Assembly: GCA_038246575.1 (NCBI GenBank)
Contig: JBBRVU010000044.1
Span: forward strand, 1 to 24,560
Reading direction: 5' to 3'
From: JACCUZ01 sp038246575
GTDB lineage: Bacteria > Actinomycetota > Actinomycetes > JACCUZ01
DNA length: 24,560 nucleotides
How positions within the stretch are numbered: the first letter of the stretch is position 1; each line of letters opens with the position of its first letter. The translations under genes were made by a program, and so were the position numbers. Shown here one piece after another: positions 6,590 to 14,379 of the stretch. The notes under the pieces were generated by a model that saw only the letters and a program-made list of their open reading frames with translations, did not search any database and was not told the origin of the DNA.

Positions 6590-7444
6590 GTGACCGAGCC
6601 CGCCGATCCCCAGACCGGGGACGGCGGGCTCGTCCGTCTGCGGCTGGACCTGGGCTACGACGGGACGGCGTTCTCCGGCTGGGCGCGCCAGCCGGGCCGG
6701 CGGACCGTCGAGGAGGTCCTCGGCGTCGGTCTCGCGACCGTCCTGCGGGTGCCCGAGGTACGGCTGGTGTGCGCCGGGCGCACGGATGCCGGTGTGCACG
6801 CCGGCGGCCAGGTGGCCCACGCGGACGTCCCCGTCGCCGCGTACGCCCAGGTCGCCGCCAGCCTCGGCGACCGGATGGCCGGGGTCCTTCCCTCAGACGT
6901 CCGGATGTTCACCGTTGCGCCCGCACCAGCCGGCTTCCACGCCCGGTTCTCGCCGCTCTGGCGCCGCTACGCCTACCGGGTCTGCGACGAGCGCCACGGT
7001 GTCGCACCGCTGCGTCGTTTCGATGTGCTCTGGCACCGTCGGCCGTTGGACCTCGAGGCGATGGACCAGGCGGCCGAGGCCCTGCTCGGCGAGCACGACT
7101 TCGCGGCCTTCTGCCGCCGCCGGGAGGGAGCCACCACGGTGCGCACGCTGATCGAGCTGTCCTGGTGTCGGGACGAGAATGGCTTCGCGGTCGCGACCGT
7201 GCGGGCCGACGCCTTCTGTCACAGCATGGTGCGCTCGCTGGTGGGTTCGACTCTGGCCGTGGGCGATGGTCGCGAGGTCCGCGGCTGGCCGGCCCGGCTG
7301 CTGGCCGCCGGGACGCGGGACCCGGCGGTCCAGGTCGCAGCCGCCCGCGGGCTCAGCCTCGAGGAAGTCCGGTACCCGGACACCGGCCGCCTCGCGGCGA
7401 GGGCCGAGCTGACCCGGCGCCGCCGCGGGGAGGGTCCCCGATGA
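6590..7444 (+). CDS. truA: tRNA pseudouridine(38-40) synthase TruA
   Basis: TruA isomerises uridines 38-40 in the anticodon stem-loop of tRNAs. From GTG 6590 the protein has 284 residues. LDLGYDGTAFSGWARQPG (19-36) is the N-terminal family motif and CAGRTDAGVHA (61-71) carries the catalytic aspartate D66. FHARFSPLWRRYAYRV and the FCHSMVRSLVG segment near the C-terminus are also typical. The start is uncertain. GTG 6590 has no Shine-Dalgarno nearby, while an in-frame CTG at 6569 overlaps the rplQ stop (CTGA) and lies 7 bases after GGAGG (6557-6561); that start would give 291 residues. The ending overlaps the next gene by ATGA (7441-7444). Its place after rplQ is canonical. Confidence 0.96.
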   Translation: MTEPADPQTGDGGLVRLRLDLGYDGTAFSGWARQPGRRTVEEVLGVGLATVLRVPEVRLVCAGRTDAGVHAGGQVAHADVPVAAYAQVAASLGDRMAGVLPSDVRMFTVAPAPAGFHARFSPLWRRYAYRVCDERHGVAPLRRFDVLWHRRPLDLEAMDQAAEALLGEHDFAAFCRRREGATTVRTLIELSWCRDENGFAVATVRADAFCHSMVRSLVGSTLAVGDGREVRGWPARLLAAGTRDPAVQVAAARGLSLEEVRYPDTGRLAARAELTRRRRGEGPR

Positions 7445-8091
7445 CCCGCGAGGAGCTGCTGGTCGACCTGGTAGCGCGCATCCTGGCGATGCCCGACGAC
7501 CGGCCCCGGCTGGTGGCGATCGACGGGATGTCCTGCGTGGGCAAGTCCACCCTGGCGGCCGAGGTCACGTCTCTGCTGGGCTCGGCCGACATCCCTGTCC
7601 TCGCAGTGTCCTACGACGACTTCCACCACCCGGCCGAGGTCCGACGACGACGCGGCCGGCTCTCGGCCGAGGGATATCTCGAGGACAGCTACGACGCCGC
7701 AGCCCTGCGCGAGCGCGTCCTGGACCCCGCGGTCAACGGCGGCGAGGTGCGCACGGCGAGCTTCGACCTGGCCTCCGACCACCCGGTCGACCCGCCGGGG
7801 GAAGAGCTGCCCGCGGGGTCGGTCGTGGTCGTCGAGGGGGAGTTCCTTCTCGACGCTGCCCTGGCCGAGTTCTGGGACCTCGCGGTCCTGCTGGTCGCCG
7901 ATCCCGAGCAGGTCCTGGCGCGTGCCGTGGCGCGGGACGCAGAGCTGGGCGGTCCGGAGCAGGTCCGCGAGCGCTATCTGCGCAGGTACTTCGCGGCCTG
8001 GTCGCTCCACGAGGACCGCAACGACCCGTGGTCGCGGGCCGACGTCGTCGTCGACCTCAGCGACCCGCAGACCCCGCGCGCGCTGAGCTGA
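7441..8091 (+). CDS. Uridine kinase-like P-loop protein
   Basis: A 216-residue cytosolic protein of the uridine kinase/AAA P-loop kinase type. It has a Walker A motif GMSCVGKST (29-37), an acidic DDFHHP motif at 59-64 in the position of the substrate-binding loop of uridine kinases, and a hydrophobic strand ending VVVEGEFLL (129-137). An arginine-rich region (RERYLRRYFAAW) near 176-187 resembles the LID. The phosphate acceptor cannot be named; a nucleoside or similar small molecule is likely from the family. The ATG overlaps the truA stop (ATGA), so it is coupled to that tRNA-modifying enzyme. It converges on the acetyltransferase with only 3 bp between stops, and no terminator is visible there. 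Confidence 0.8.
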   Translation: MTREELLVDLVARILAMPDDRPRLVAIDGMSCVGKSTLAAEVTSLLGSADIPVLAVSYDDFHHPAEVRRRRGRLSAEGYLEDSYDAAALRERVLDPAVNGGEVRTASFDLASDHPVDPPGEELPAGSVVVVEGEFLLDAALAEFWDLAVLLVADPEQVLARAVARDAELGGPEQVRERYLRRYFAAWSLHEDRNDPWSRADVVVDLSDPQTPRALS

Positions 8092-8094
8092 GCC

Positions 8095-8946
8095 TCACTC
8101 CGGCGGACTCGGGTCCGGCGATGGCGGCGAGGACGCCGCCGCCGTCGACGAGGTGGTCGGCCGTCGCGCGGCCCCCAGCTGGGTCTCGTCGTCGACGAAG
8201 CCGACCGACCGGTAGACCCGGACGGCCAGGTAGCCGGGGTCCGCGACCATGACGAGCGTCCGCACGCCGAGCTCGTCGAACCCCCGCAGGCTCGCGTGGT
8301 GCACGAGCGTCCCCGCCAGCCCGGATCCCCGGTGCGCCGGTGACGTCTCGACCGTCTGGAACCGCGCGAGTCCGGTGCCGGCGGCGATCAGCCCCAGCTG
8401 GCTGACCAGCGACCCGTCGAGGAAGGCGCCCCACCAGTCTCCGTGCCCCGCCTCGCACAGTACGCGGCTGGTGGCGGTCCGGCGCCGGACGAACTCATGG
8501 TGGTTGTCGCCGTAGTCCTCCTCCTCGTCGCAGGCGAGGCGGAGTCCGACGCTCTGCGCCCAGTCCGCGTCGGTCATCAGGCGCCGGTACGTGGCCTCGG
8601 TGTTGGGCCGCGCCGGCGGGTGCACCGAGGCCGCCGTCATCACGGTCGAGGCCTCGACCGTGAAACCACGACCGGTGTACGTCGCCAGATCGCCGGCCTG
8701 CCCGCCTGTCCCGTCGACACCGATCGCGACGTGGCGGGCACCGGGGAAGGCCTCGGCAAACCGGCCAAGCCAGCGGTCGGCGTCGCGCGCCGCAGCCGGG
8801 TCGGAGAGCAGGAGGAAGTTGCCCCACCAGAAGGTCGGGTTGTCCGGCGTGCGCACCACGAGGTGGTCGCCGAGGTCCTCGATCGTGCTCCCACCGAGGC
8901 GCAGCAGCGCCAGATCGGTTCGGTAGCCCCGCGAGACGACGTCCAC
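8095..8946 (-). CDS. GNAT family N-acetyltransferase
   Basis: A 283-residue protein whose C-terminal half is a GNAT acetyl-CoA-dependent transferase. Motif A is RFQTVETSPAHRGSGLAGTL (with the RGSGLA pyrophosphate loop), followed by the VRVYRSVGFV segment typical of motif B. The N-terminal half (DNPTFWWGNFLLL, then a GRGFTVEAST segment) looks like a second, degenerate GNAT fold, giving a double-domain form. The substrate is unknown. The C-terminal 25 residues are Ser/Pro/Ala-rich and probably disordered. The start is a GTG at 8944-8946 without a clear Shine-Dalgarno. The gene is the only leftward one in this block and diverges from the ABC-F gene across 75 bp, which must hold both promoters. 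Confidence 0.85.
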   Translation of the reverse strand: MDVVSRGYRTDLALLRLGGSTIEDLGDHLVVRTPDNPTFWWGNFLLLSDPAAARDADRWLGRFAEAFPGARHVAIGVDGTGGQAGDLATYTGRGFTVEASTVMTAASVHPPARPNTEATYRRLMTDADWAQSVGLRLACDEEEDYGDNHHEFVRRRTATSRVLCEAGHGDWWGAFLDGSLVSQLGLIAAGTGLARFQTVETSPAHRGSGLAGTLVHHASLRGFDELGVRTLVMVADPGYLAVRVYRSVGFVDDETQLGAARRPTTSSTAAASSPPSPDPSPPE

Positions 8947-9021
8947 GCCCGGAGACTGTAGCCACCTGGACGACGGGAACTACCTCGCGCGCTCGGCCGC
9001 AGGCCGTCACACTCGTCCTTC

Positions 9022-10767
9022 GTGGGACACGTCGACGTCAACGGCATCAGCTTCGACCTACCCGATGGGCGGCGGCTGCTCTCCGACATCGCCTTCCGGG
9101 TGGCCGACGGGGCCATCGTCGCTCTCGTGGGGGCGAACGGCGCCGGAAAGACGACGTTGCTGAAGATCGTCGCGGGCGACCTCGACCCGCACGAAGGTTC
9201 GATCGGACGCTCGGGCGGGCTCGGTGTGATGCGCCAGTTCATCGGAGCGGCGACGACGGGGACGCGGTTGCGCACCGAACGCGACGACGCGGCCGCGGGA
9301 GCCGGGCCCTCGACACCTGGGGAGGGCACGGTCCGTGACCTGCTCGTCTCCGTCGCCCCGCCGGCCGTGCGTCGCGCCGCCGACGCCGTGGAGCGCGCCG
9401 AGCTCGCGATGATGGAACGTGACGACGAACCGACCCAGCTGCAGTACGCGCAGGCGCTTGCCGACTGGGCGGATGCCGGTGGCTATGACGCCGAGGTGCT
9501 CTGGGACACCTGCACCGTGGCCGCGCTCGGTGTCCCGTTCGAGAAGGCCCAGTGGCGAGAGATCCGCACCCTCTCCGGCGGCGAGCAGAAGCGGCTGGTG
9601 CTAGAGGCCCTGCTGCGCGGTCCCGACGAGGTGCTGCTGCTCGACGAGCCGGACAACTACCTCGACGTACCCGGCAAGCTCTGGCTCGAGCGGTCACTGC
9701 GCGAGACCCCGAAGACGGTGCTCTTCGTCTCCCACGACCGAGAGCTGCTCGACCGGACCGCCACGCGGATCGTGACCGTCGAGCTCGGGGCCGCGGGCAA
9801 CACGGCGTGGACCCACGGCGGTGGCTTCGCGACCTACCACGATGCTCGTCGTGACCGCTTCGCGCGGCTCGAGGAGCTGCGCCGTCGGTGGGACGAAGAA
9901 CACGCCAAGATCAGAGCCCTGGTCGCGATGTACAAGCAGAAGGCCGCCTACAACGACGGGCTCGCCTCGCGCTACCAGGCGGCAGTGACCCGGTTGCGGA
10001 TGTTCGAAGAGGCAGGCCCGCCGCAAGCGATCCCGCGCGAGCAGGACGTGACGATGCGGCTGCGCGGCGCGCGCACCGGGAAGCGCGCAGTGGTATGCAC
10101 GGGGCTGGAGCTCACGGGCCTGATGCGCCCGTTCGACATCGAGGTCTGGTACGGCGACCGGGTTGCGGTCCTCGGGTCCAACGGATCGGGCAAGTCGCAC
10201 TTCCTTCGGCTGCTCGCTGCCGGAGGTTCGGACCCGGACGCCGAGCATCGCCCCGTCGACGACGTCCGCCTGGCACCGGTCGCGCACACCGGCCGGGCCC
10301 GGCTGGGTGCCCGGGTCCGGCCGGGCTGGTTCGCGCAGACCCACGAGCATGCCGAACTCGTCGGCCGGACCCTGCTCGACATCCTCTGGCGCGGGGACGC
10401 GCACCGGGCCGGACGTGGCCGCGAGGAGGCGTCGCGCGCCCTGGACCGGTACGAGCTCGCGGAGGCTGCCGAGCAGACCTTCGACTCGCTCTCGGGTGGG
10501 CAGCAGGCCCGGCTGCAGATCCTGCTGCTGGAGCTGTCCGGCGCCACCCTGCTCCTGCTCGACGAGCCGACCGACAACCTGGACCTCGTCTCTGCCGAGG
10601 CGCTGGAGGAGGGGCTCGCGGCCTACGACGGCACGGTGCTTGCCGTCACCCACGACCGGTGGTTCGCCCGCGGCTTCGACCGGTTCCTGGTGTTCGGCGC
10701 GGACGGGACCGTGTTCGAGTCCGACGAGCCGGTCTGGGACGAGGGCCGGGTGCAGCGGGCCCGCTGA
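9022..10767 (+). CDS. ABC-F family ATPase (translation-associated)
   Basis: A 581-residue protein with two ABC ATPase domains and no membrane segments, as in ABC-F proteins that act at the ribosomal E site. Domain 1 has Walker A GANGAGKTT (37-45), signature LSGGEQ (184-189), Walker B LLLDEPDNYLD (205-215) and SHD at 237-239. Domain 2 has GSNGSGKS (385-392), LSGGQQ (490-495), LLLDEPTDNLD (511-521) and THD at 543-545. The connecting linker (about 275-340, Arg/Glu-rich helices) fits the ribosome-binding P-site tRNA interaction motif. Domain 1 has an insertion at about 75-155. ABC-F members include housekeeping EttA-like factors and antibiotic-resistance proteins; the subfamily cannot be settled here. 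The start is GTG with no Shine-Dalgarno. Confidence 0.9.
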   Translation: MGHVDVNGISFDLPDGRRLLSDIAFRVADGAIVALVGANGAGKTTLLKIVAGDLDPHEGSIGRSGGLGVMRQFIGAATTGTRLRTERDDAAAGAGPSTPGEGTVRDLLVSVAPPAVRRAADAVERAELAMMERDDEPTQLQYAQALADWADAGGYDAEVLWDTCTVAALGVPFEKAQWREIRTLSGGEQKRLVLEALLRGPDEVLLLDEPDNYLDVPGKLWLERSLRETPKTVLFVSHDRELLDRTATRIVTVELGAAGNTAWTHGGGFATYHDARRDRFARLEELRRRWDEEHAKIRALVAMYKQKAAYNDGLASRYQAAVTRLRMFEEAGPPQAIPREQDVTMRLRGARTGKRAVVCTGLELTGLMRPFDIEVWYGDRVAVLGSNGSGKSHFLRLLAAGGSDPDAEHRPVDDVRLAPVAHTGRARLGARVRPGWFAQTHEHAELVGRTLLDILWRGDAHRAGRGREEASRALDRYELAEAAEQTFDSLSGGQQARLQILLLELSGATLLLLDEPTDNLDLVSAEALEEGLAAYDGTVLAVTHDRWFARGFDRFLVFGADGTVFESDEPVWDEGRVQRAR

Positions 10768-10868
10768 CGAGTGGGAAGTCACAGGTTGGTCGGGGGCTTC
10801 CCGGTTCGCCTGGTTAGGACTAGTTTGCGCTGCACCGGATCTTCGTCACCCCTCACGTGGAGACCGCC

Positions 10869-13688
10869 ATGCGCCGTCGTGTCCCGATCGCCCGCCTCCT
10901 GCTGGCCGTCCTCGCCGCACTCGCGCTCGTCGTGGGGCTGGCCGGTCCCACGGTCGGACCAGCCGTCGCGAAGGAGAAGAAGAGGGGCGGCACGGCCAAG
11001 GCCTTGCACTCGCTGCGCTCCCCGGTCACCGACGAGAACTTCTACTTCGTGATGGCCGACCGCTTCGAGAACGGCGACACCTCCAACGACACCGGCGGGT
11101 TGGGCGACGACCCGTTGGTCTCCGGCTTCGACCCGACCGCCAAGGGGTTCTACAACGGCGGCGACCTGGCCGGCCTGCGCCAGCGGCTGGACTACATCCA
11201 GGGGCTGGGGACGACCTCGATCTGGCTGACGCCGAGCTTCAAGAACAAGGCGGTCCAGCTCGAGGACGGACCGTCCGCGGGCTACCACGGCTACTGGATC
11301 ACCGACTTCACCCAGATCGACCCGCACCTGGGCACCAACGCCGAGCTGGCGGCGCTCGTCAACGCCGCGCACGCCCGGGGGATGAAGGTCTACTTCGACA
11401 TCATCACCAACCACACTGCCGACGTGATCGGCTACGAGGAGGGTGCTCGGCAGCCCTACGTCTCCAAGGACGTCGCGCCCTACCGCACCGCGTCCGGCGA
11501 GGTCTTCGACGACCGCGACTACGCCGGCACCGACAGCTTCCCGGCCCTCGACCCGTCGCTGTCCTTCCCCTACACCCCAGTCCTCGACGCGGACGAGACG
11601 GACCTCAAGGTGCCGGGGTGGCTCAACGACCTGACGCTGTACCACAACCGGGGAGACACAACCTTCGTCGGCGAGAACTCGCAGTACGGCGACTTCTTCG
11701 GTCTCGACGACCTCTTCACCGAGAACCACCGGGTCGTCGACGGCATGATCGACATCTACGAGACCTGGGTCCAGGACGTCGGGATCGACGGCTTCCGCAT
11801 CGACACGATGAAACACGTCAACGACGAGTTCTGGCAGAAGTTCGGCCCCGAGGTGCTCGACTACGCCCGGTCGCACGGCAAGCCGGAGTTCTTCATGTTC
11901 GGCGAGGTCGCCCTCGACGGCAGCGATGCCGCCGCGAAGAGCTTCACCTCGCACTACACGACCCATGACGAGATGCAGGCGGTGCTGGACTTCCCGTTCC
12001 AGGACGCGGCGCGCAACTTCGCCTCCCGCGGGCAGGGAAACAGCCAGCTCGCGACCTTCTTCGCCAACGACGACTGGTACACCGACGCCGACTCGAACGC
12101 CTACCAGCTGCCGACGTTCCTCGGGAACCACGACATGGGGCGGATCGGACACTTCGTGTCCTCGGACAACCCGGACGCCGACGACGAGGAGCTGGTCGCC
12201 CGTGACCGGCTGGCGCACGAGCTCATGTACTTCTCGCGTGGCAACCCGGTTGTCTACTACGGCGACGAGCAGGGCTTCACCGGCTCGGGCGGCGACCAGG
12301 TCGCGCGCCAGACGATGTTCGCCAGCCAGGTGCCGGACTACCTCGACGACGACCTGCTGGGCACGGCCGCGACCCACGCGCAGGACAACTTCGTCACCTC
12401 GCACCCGCTGTACCGCACGATCAGCGACCTTGCCGCCGTGACCAGGAGGCATCCCGCTCTGCGCGACGGCGCGCAGCAGGTCCGCTACGCGTCGACGGAC
12501 GCCGGTCTCGTCGCGTTCTCCCGGATCGACCGCAGGCACCAGCGGGAGTACGTCGTGGCGCTGAACAACTCCGAGGAGCCGGCGACGGCCGCCATCCCGA
12601 CGTACGTCCGGAATCGGACCTTCAAGCGGGTGTACGGCGTCGGGCCGCGGTCGGTGAAGACGCGCTCGGACCGCACGCTCGGGCTCACCGTGCCGCCGCT
12701 CTCGGCTGTGGTCTACAAGCTCAACGGCCGGATCCCCCGCTCGAAGTCGGCCCCGGACGTCTCGCTCGACAGCGTCGCACCGGCCGCCGAGTCGCGCGGG
12801 CGCATGGAGATCGTCGCCGACGTCGACGGCTCGTCGTTCTACGAGGTCACCTTCCAGGCGAAGGTGGGCAACGGCTCGTGGCAGCCCATCGGCACCGACG
12901 ACAACGCTCCTTACCGCGTCTATCACGACGTGGCCGGCCTCGACCCGGGCACTCCGCTCCGGTACCGCGCGATCGTGCTGGACAACAGTGGCCGCACCGA
13001 CGTGAGCTCGTCCCGGTCGGCGACGGTGCCGGAGCCCGTGCTGACAATCGAGGCGCCACGCGAGAGTGCAAAGGTGCGCGGAATTCTGGAGGTCCGCGCG
13101 GTGGCCGACCCTGAGCGGTCGGACCACGTCGTGCACTTCGCGCGCAGCGTCGACGGCGGCGCCTTCACCGACATCGGCAGCGACGACTCGTCGCCGGTCT
13201 ACACGGTGTTCGACGACATCGGTGCGCTCGACCTGGCCGAGGGAACTGCGATCACCTACCGAGCGACACTTGCCCTGGCCGGCGGTGGCACCGTCACGGC
13301 GACGCGCACGGTCGAGGTCGCCGGACCGCCACCGACCGTCGCGACGCTGCGCTACTTCCGGGCCGCCGGGGACTATGGCGACCCACCCGCTGACGGCTGG
13401 GGCCTGCACATGTGGGGCGACGCCGTCGACCCGGCGGTCCTGTCCCAGATCGCGTGGGAGAAGCCGTGGCCGCGCAGCGGTGTGGTCGACGGCTGGGCGG
13501 AGTACAGCATCCCGCTGGTGGACGCCACGAAGCCGGTGAACTTCATCATGCACCTGCCCGGCGGGGACTCGGTCCCGAGCACCCGCGAGCCGGGCGGTGA
13601 CCGGTCCTTCGTGCCGCTGGACAGCGCGGAGGTCTGGATCGTGAAGGGCGACCCGACCATCTACACCAGCAAGCCGACCGTGCCCTGA
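10869..13688 (+). CDS. Secreted GH13 alpha-amylase/pullulanase-like glycosidase with C-terminal CBM41-like domain
   Basis: A 939-residue extracellular enzyme likely to hydrolyse alpha-glucans. A Sec signal peptide (MRRR, hydrophobic core, cleavage after AVA about residue 34) is followed by a GH13 barrel. Region I is DIITNH (177-182), the nucleophile D312 lies in GFRIDTMKH, the acid/base E346 in FMFGEV and the third acid D422 in GNHDMGR. GYHGYWITDF (138-147) is also typical. A beta domain (about 535-618) follows, then two homologous Ig-like repeats (about 637-720 and 727-816, each with a GTDD/GSDD turn). The C-terminal domain (824-936) has RYFRAAGDY, GWGLHMWGD and FIMHLPGGD, as in CBM41. ATG 10869 has GTGGAG upstream; a GTG at 10857 is less likely. 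Exact specificity is not determinable. Confidence 0.93.
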   Translation: MRRRVPIARLLLAVLAALALVVGLAGPTVGPAVAKEKKRGGTAKALHSLRSPVTDENFYFVMADRFENGDTSNDTGGLGDDPLVSGFDPTAKGFYNGGDLAGLRQRLDYIQGLGTTSIWLTPSFKNKAVQLEDGPSAGYHGYWITDFTQIDPHLGTNAELAALVNAAHARGMKVYFDIITNHTADVIGYEEGARQPYVSKDVAPYRTASGEVFDDRDYAGTDSFPALDPSLSFPYTPVLDADETDLKVPGWLNDLTLYHNRGDTTFVGENSQYGDFFGLDDLFTENHRVVDGMIDIYETWVQDVGIDGFRIDTMKHVNDEFWQKFGPEVLDYARSHGKPEFFMFGEVALDGSDAAAKSFTSHYTTHDEMQAVLDFPFQDAARNFASRGQGNSQLATFFANDDWYTDADSNAYQLPTFLGNHDMGRIGHFVSSDNPDADDEELVARDRLAHELMYFSRGNPVVYYGDEQGFTGSGGDQVARQTMFASQVPDYLDDDLLGTAATHAQDNFVTSHPLYRTISDLAAVTRRHPALRDGAQQVRYASTDAGLVAFSRIDRRHQREYVVALNNSEEPATAAIPTYVRNRTFKRVYGVGPRSVKTRSDRTLGLTVPPLSAVVYKLNGRIPRSKSAPDVSLDSVAPAAESRGRMEIVADVDGSSFYEVTFQAKVGNGSWQPIGTDDNAPYRVYHDVAGLDPGTPLRYRAIVLDNSGRTDVSSSRSATVPEPVLTIEAPRESAKVRGILEVRAVADPERSDHVVHFARSVDGGAFTDIGSDDSSPVYTVFDDIGALDLAEGTAITYRATLALAGGGTVTATRTVEVAGPPPTVATLRYFRAAGDYGDPPADGWGLHMWGDAVDPAVLSQIAWEKPWPRSGVVDGWAEYSIPLVDATKPVNFIMHLPGGDSVPSTREPGGDRSFVPLDSAEVWIVKGDPTIYTSKPTVP

Positions 13689-13726
13689 GGCCAGCGGAGG
13701 AGAACCACCGGCTTTCTCGAGGGCGG

Positions 13727-13749
13727 CGGGCCCGGGGTGCCCGGGCCCG
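13727..13749 (+). terminator. GC-rich terminator hairpin after the amylase gene
   Basis: CGGGCCCGGG (13727-13736) and CCCGGGCCCG (13740-13749) form a perfect 10-bp stem with a 3-nt GTG loop, 39 bases after the amylase stop and just before the rplM promoter. No U-tract follows, which is common for actinobacterial hairpins. It separates amylase transcription from the rplM-rpsI operon. Confidence 0.65.
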
Positions 13750-13775
13750 GCCAGCTGCTCCGGCGCCCGCTCGCT

Positions 13776-13805
13776 TTGACCCCTTGCCGACCCGGCCGGT
13801 ATCGT
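13776..13805 (+). promoter_or_regulatory. rplM-rpsI promoter (TTGACC-18-TATCGT)
   Basis: TTGACC (13776-13781) matches five of six bases of the -35 consensus. TATCGT (13800-13805) fits TANNNT and shares TAT..T with TATAAT; the spacer is 18 bp. It follows the amylase terminator directly and gives a leader of about 90 nt before the rplM GTG. This is the best housekeeping-type promoter in the window. Confidence 0.65.
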
Positions 13806-13828
13806 ACGAGGTCGCCTGCGCCTGCCTG

Positions 13829-13844
13829 CCGGACGTACGTCCGG
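13829..13844 (+). promoter_or_regulatory. 16-bp perfect palindrome in the rplM leader
   Basis: CCGGACGTACGTCCGG is fully self-complementary and lies about 25 bases downstream of the -10, inside the expected 5' leader. In RNA it can make a 6-bp stem with a GUAC tetraloop; in DNA it could be a dimeric repressor site. Neither role is shown by the sequence. Confidence 0.4.
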
Positions 13845-13901
13845 TTGAGCGCGCCGACTCCTGCAAGGAACGTCCAGCCCCGATCACCAGAAGGCCTCAT
13901 C

Positions 13902-14345
13902 GTGCGCACGTACAGCCCCAAGCCCGGCGACGTCCAGCGTCAGTGGCTCGTCATCGACGCCACCGACGTGGTGCTCGGCCGCCTTGCCACGCAGGCTGCC
14001 ACCCTGCTGCGCGGCAAGCACAAGCCGGTCTACGCCCCGCACGTGGACACCGGTGACTTCGTGATCGTCGTGAACGCCGAGAAGGTCGCCCTCACCGGCA
14101 ACAAGCGGGAGACCAAGATGGCCTACCGGCACTCCGGCTTCCCGGGTGGTCTGCGTGGCGTCCGCTACTCGCAGCTGCTCGAGAAGCACCCCGAGAAGGC
14201 CGTCGAGAAGGCCATCCGGGGCATGCTGCCGCACACCACCCTCGGCAGGAACATGCTCAAGAAGCTCAAGGTGTACGCCGGCCCTGCGCACCCGCACCAG
14301 GCCCAGGGGCCCCAGCCCTTCGAGATCACCCAGATCGCGCAGTAA
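13902..14345 (+). CDS. rplM: 50S ribosomal protein L13
   Basis: L13 is an early assembly protein of the 50S subunit. The product is 147 residues, the normal actinobacterial length, beginning VRTYSPKPGDVQRQWLVID at GTG 13902. Family features are DATDVVLGRLATQAATLLRG, VNAEKVALTGNKRETKMAYRH in successive parts, GMLPHTTLGRNMLKKLKVY and the final AHPHQAQGPQ. The frame is open 55 codons upstream, but that part lies across the terminator and promoter; AGAAGG at 13889-13894, 7 bases before the GTG, sets the start. It precedes rpsI by 34 bp, the usual L13-S9 operon. Confidence 0.98.
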   Translation: MRTYSPKPGDVQRQWLVIDATDVVLGRLATQAATLLRGKHKPVYAPHVDTGDFVIVVNAEKVALTGNKRETKMAYRHSGFPGGLRGVRYSQLLEKHPEKAVEKAIRGMLPHTTLGRNMLKKLKVYAGPAHPHQAQGPQPFEITQIAQ

Positions 14346-14379
14346 GCGCGAGCTGCCCACCGCCGTACAGACGAGAGAG

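Noticed and set aside
6553..7440. N-terminal extension of the uridine kinase-like frame back through truA
   Set aside because: This part is the out-of-frame shadow of truA, Arg/Pro-rich and unlike any kinase. ATG 7441 gives a normal N-terminus and an ATGA overlap.
10773..10802. GGGAAG...CTTCCC inverted repeat after the ABC-F gene as a terminator
   Set aside because: The stem has only 6 bp with an 18-nt loop and no U-tract. It is too weak to list as a feature.
10798..10826. Amylase promoter TTCCCG-17-TAGTTT
   Set aside because: The -10 fits TANNNT, but the -35 shares only TT with the consensus. A promoter is expected in this gap, but this one is not well enough supported to list.
10779..13553. 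A 924-codon open frame antisense to the amylase gene
   Set aside because: High G+C makes long antisense frames common. The translation is Val/Asp/Arg/His-rich with no recognisable motif, while the sense frame has a full GH13 active site.
7441..13749. Integrated element or genomic island
   Set aside because: No integrase, transposase, tRNA target or flanking repeats are visible, and base composition looks the same as in the neighbours.
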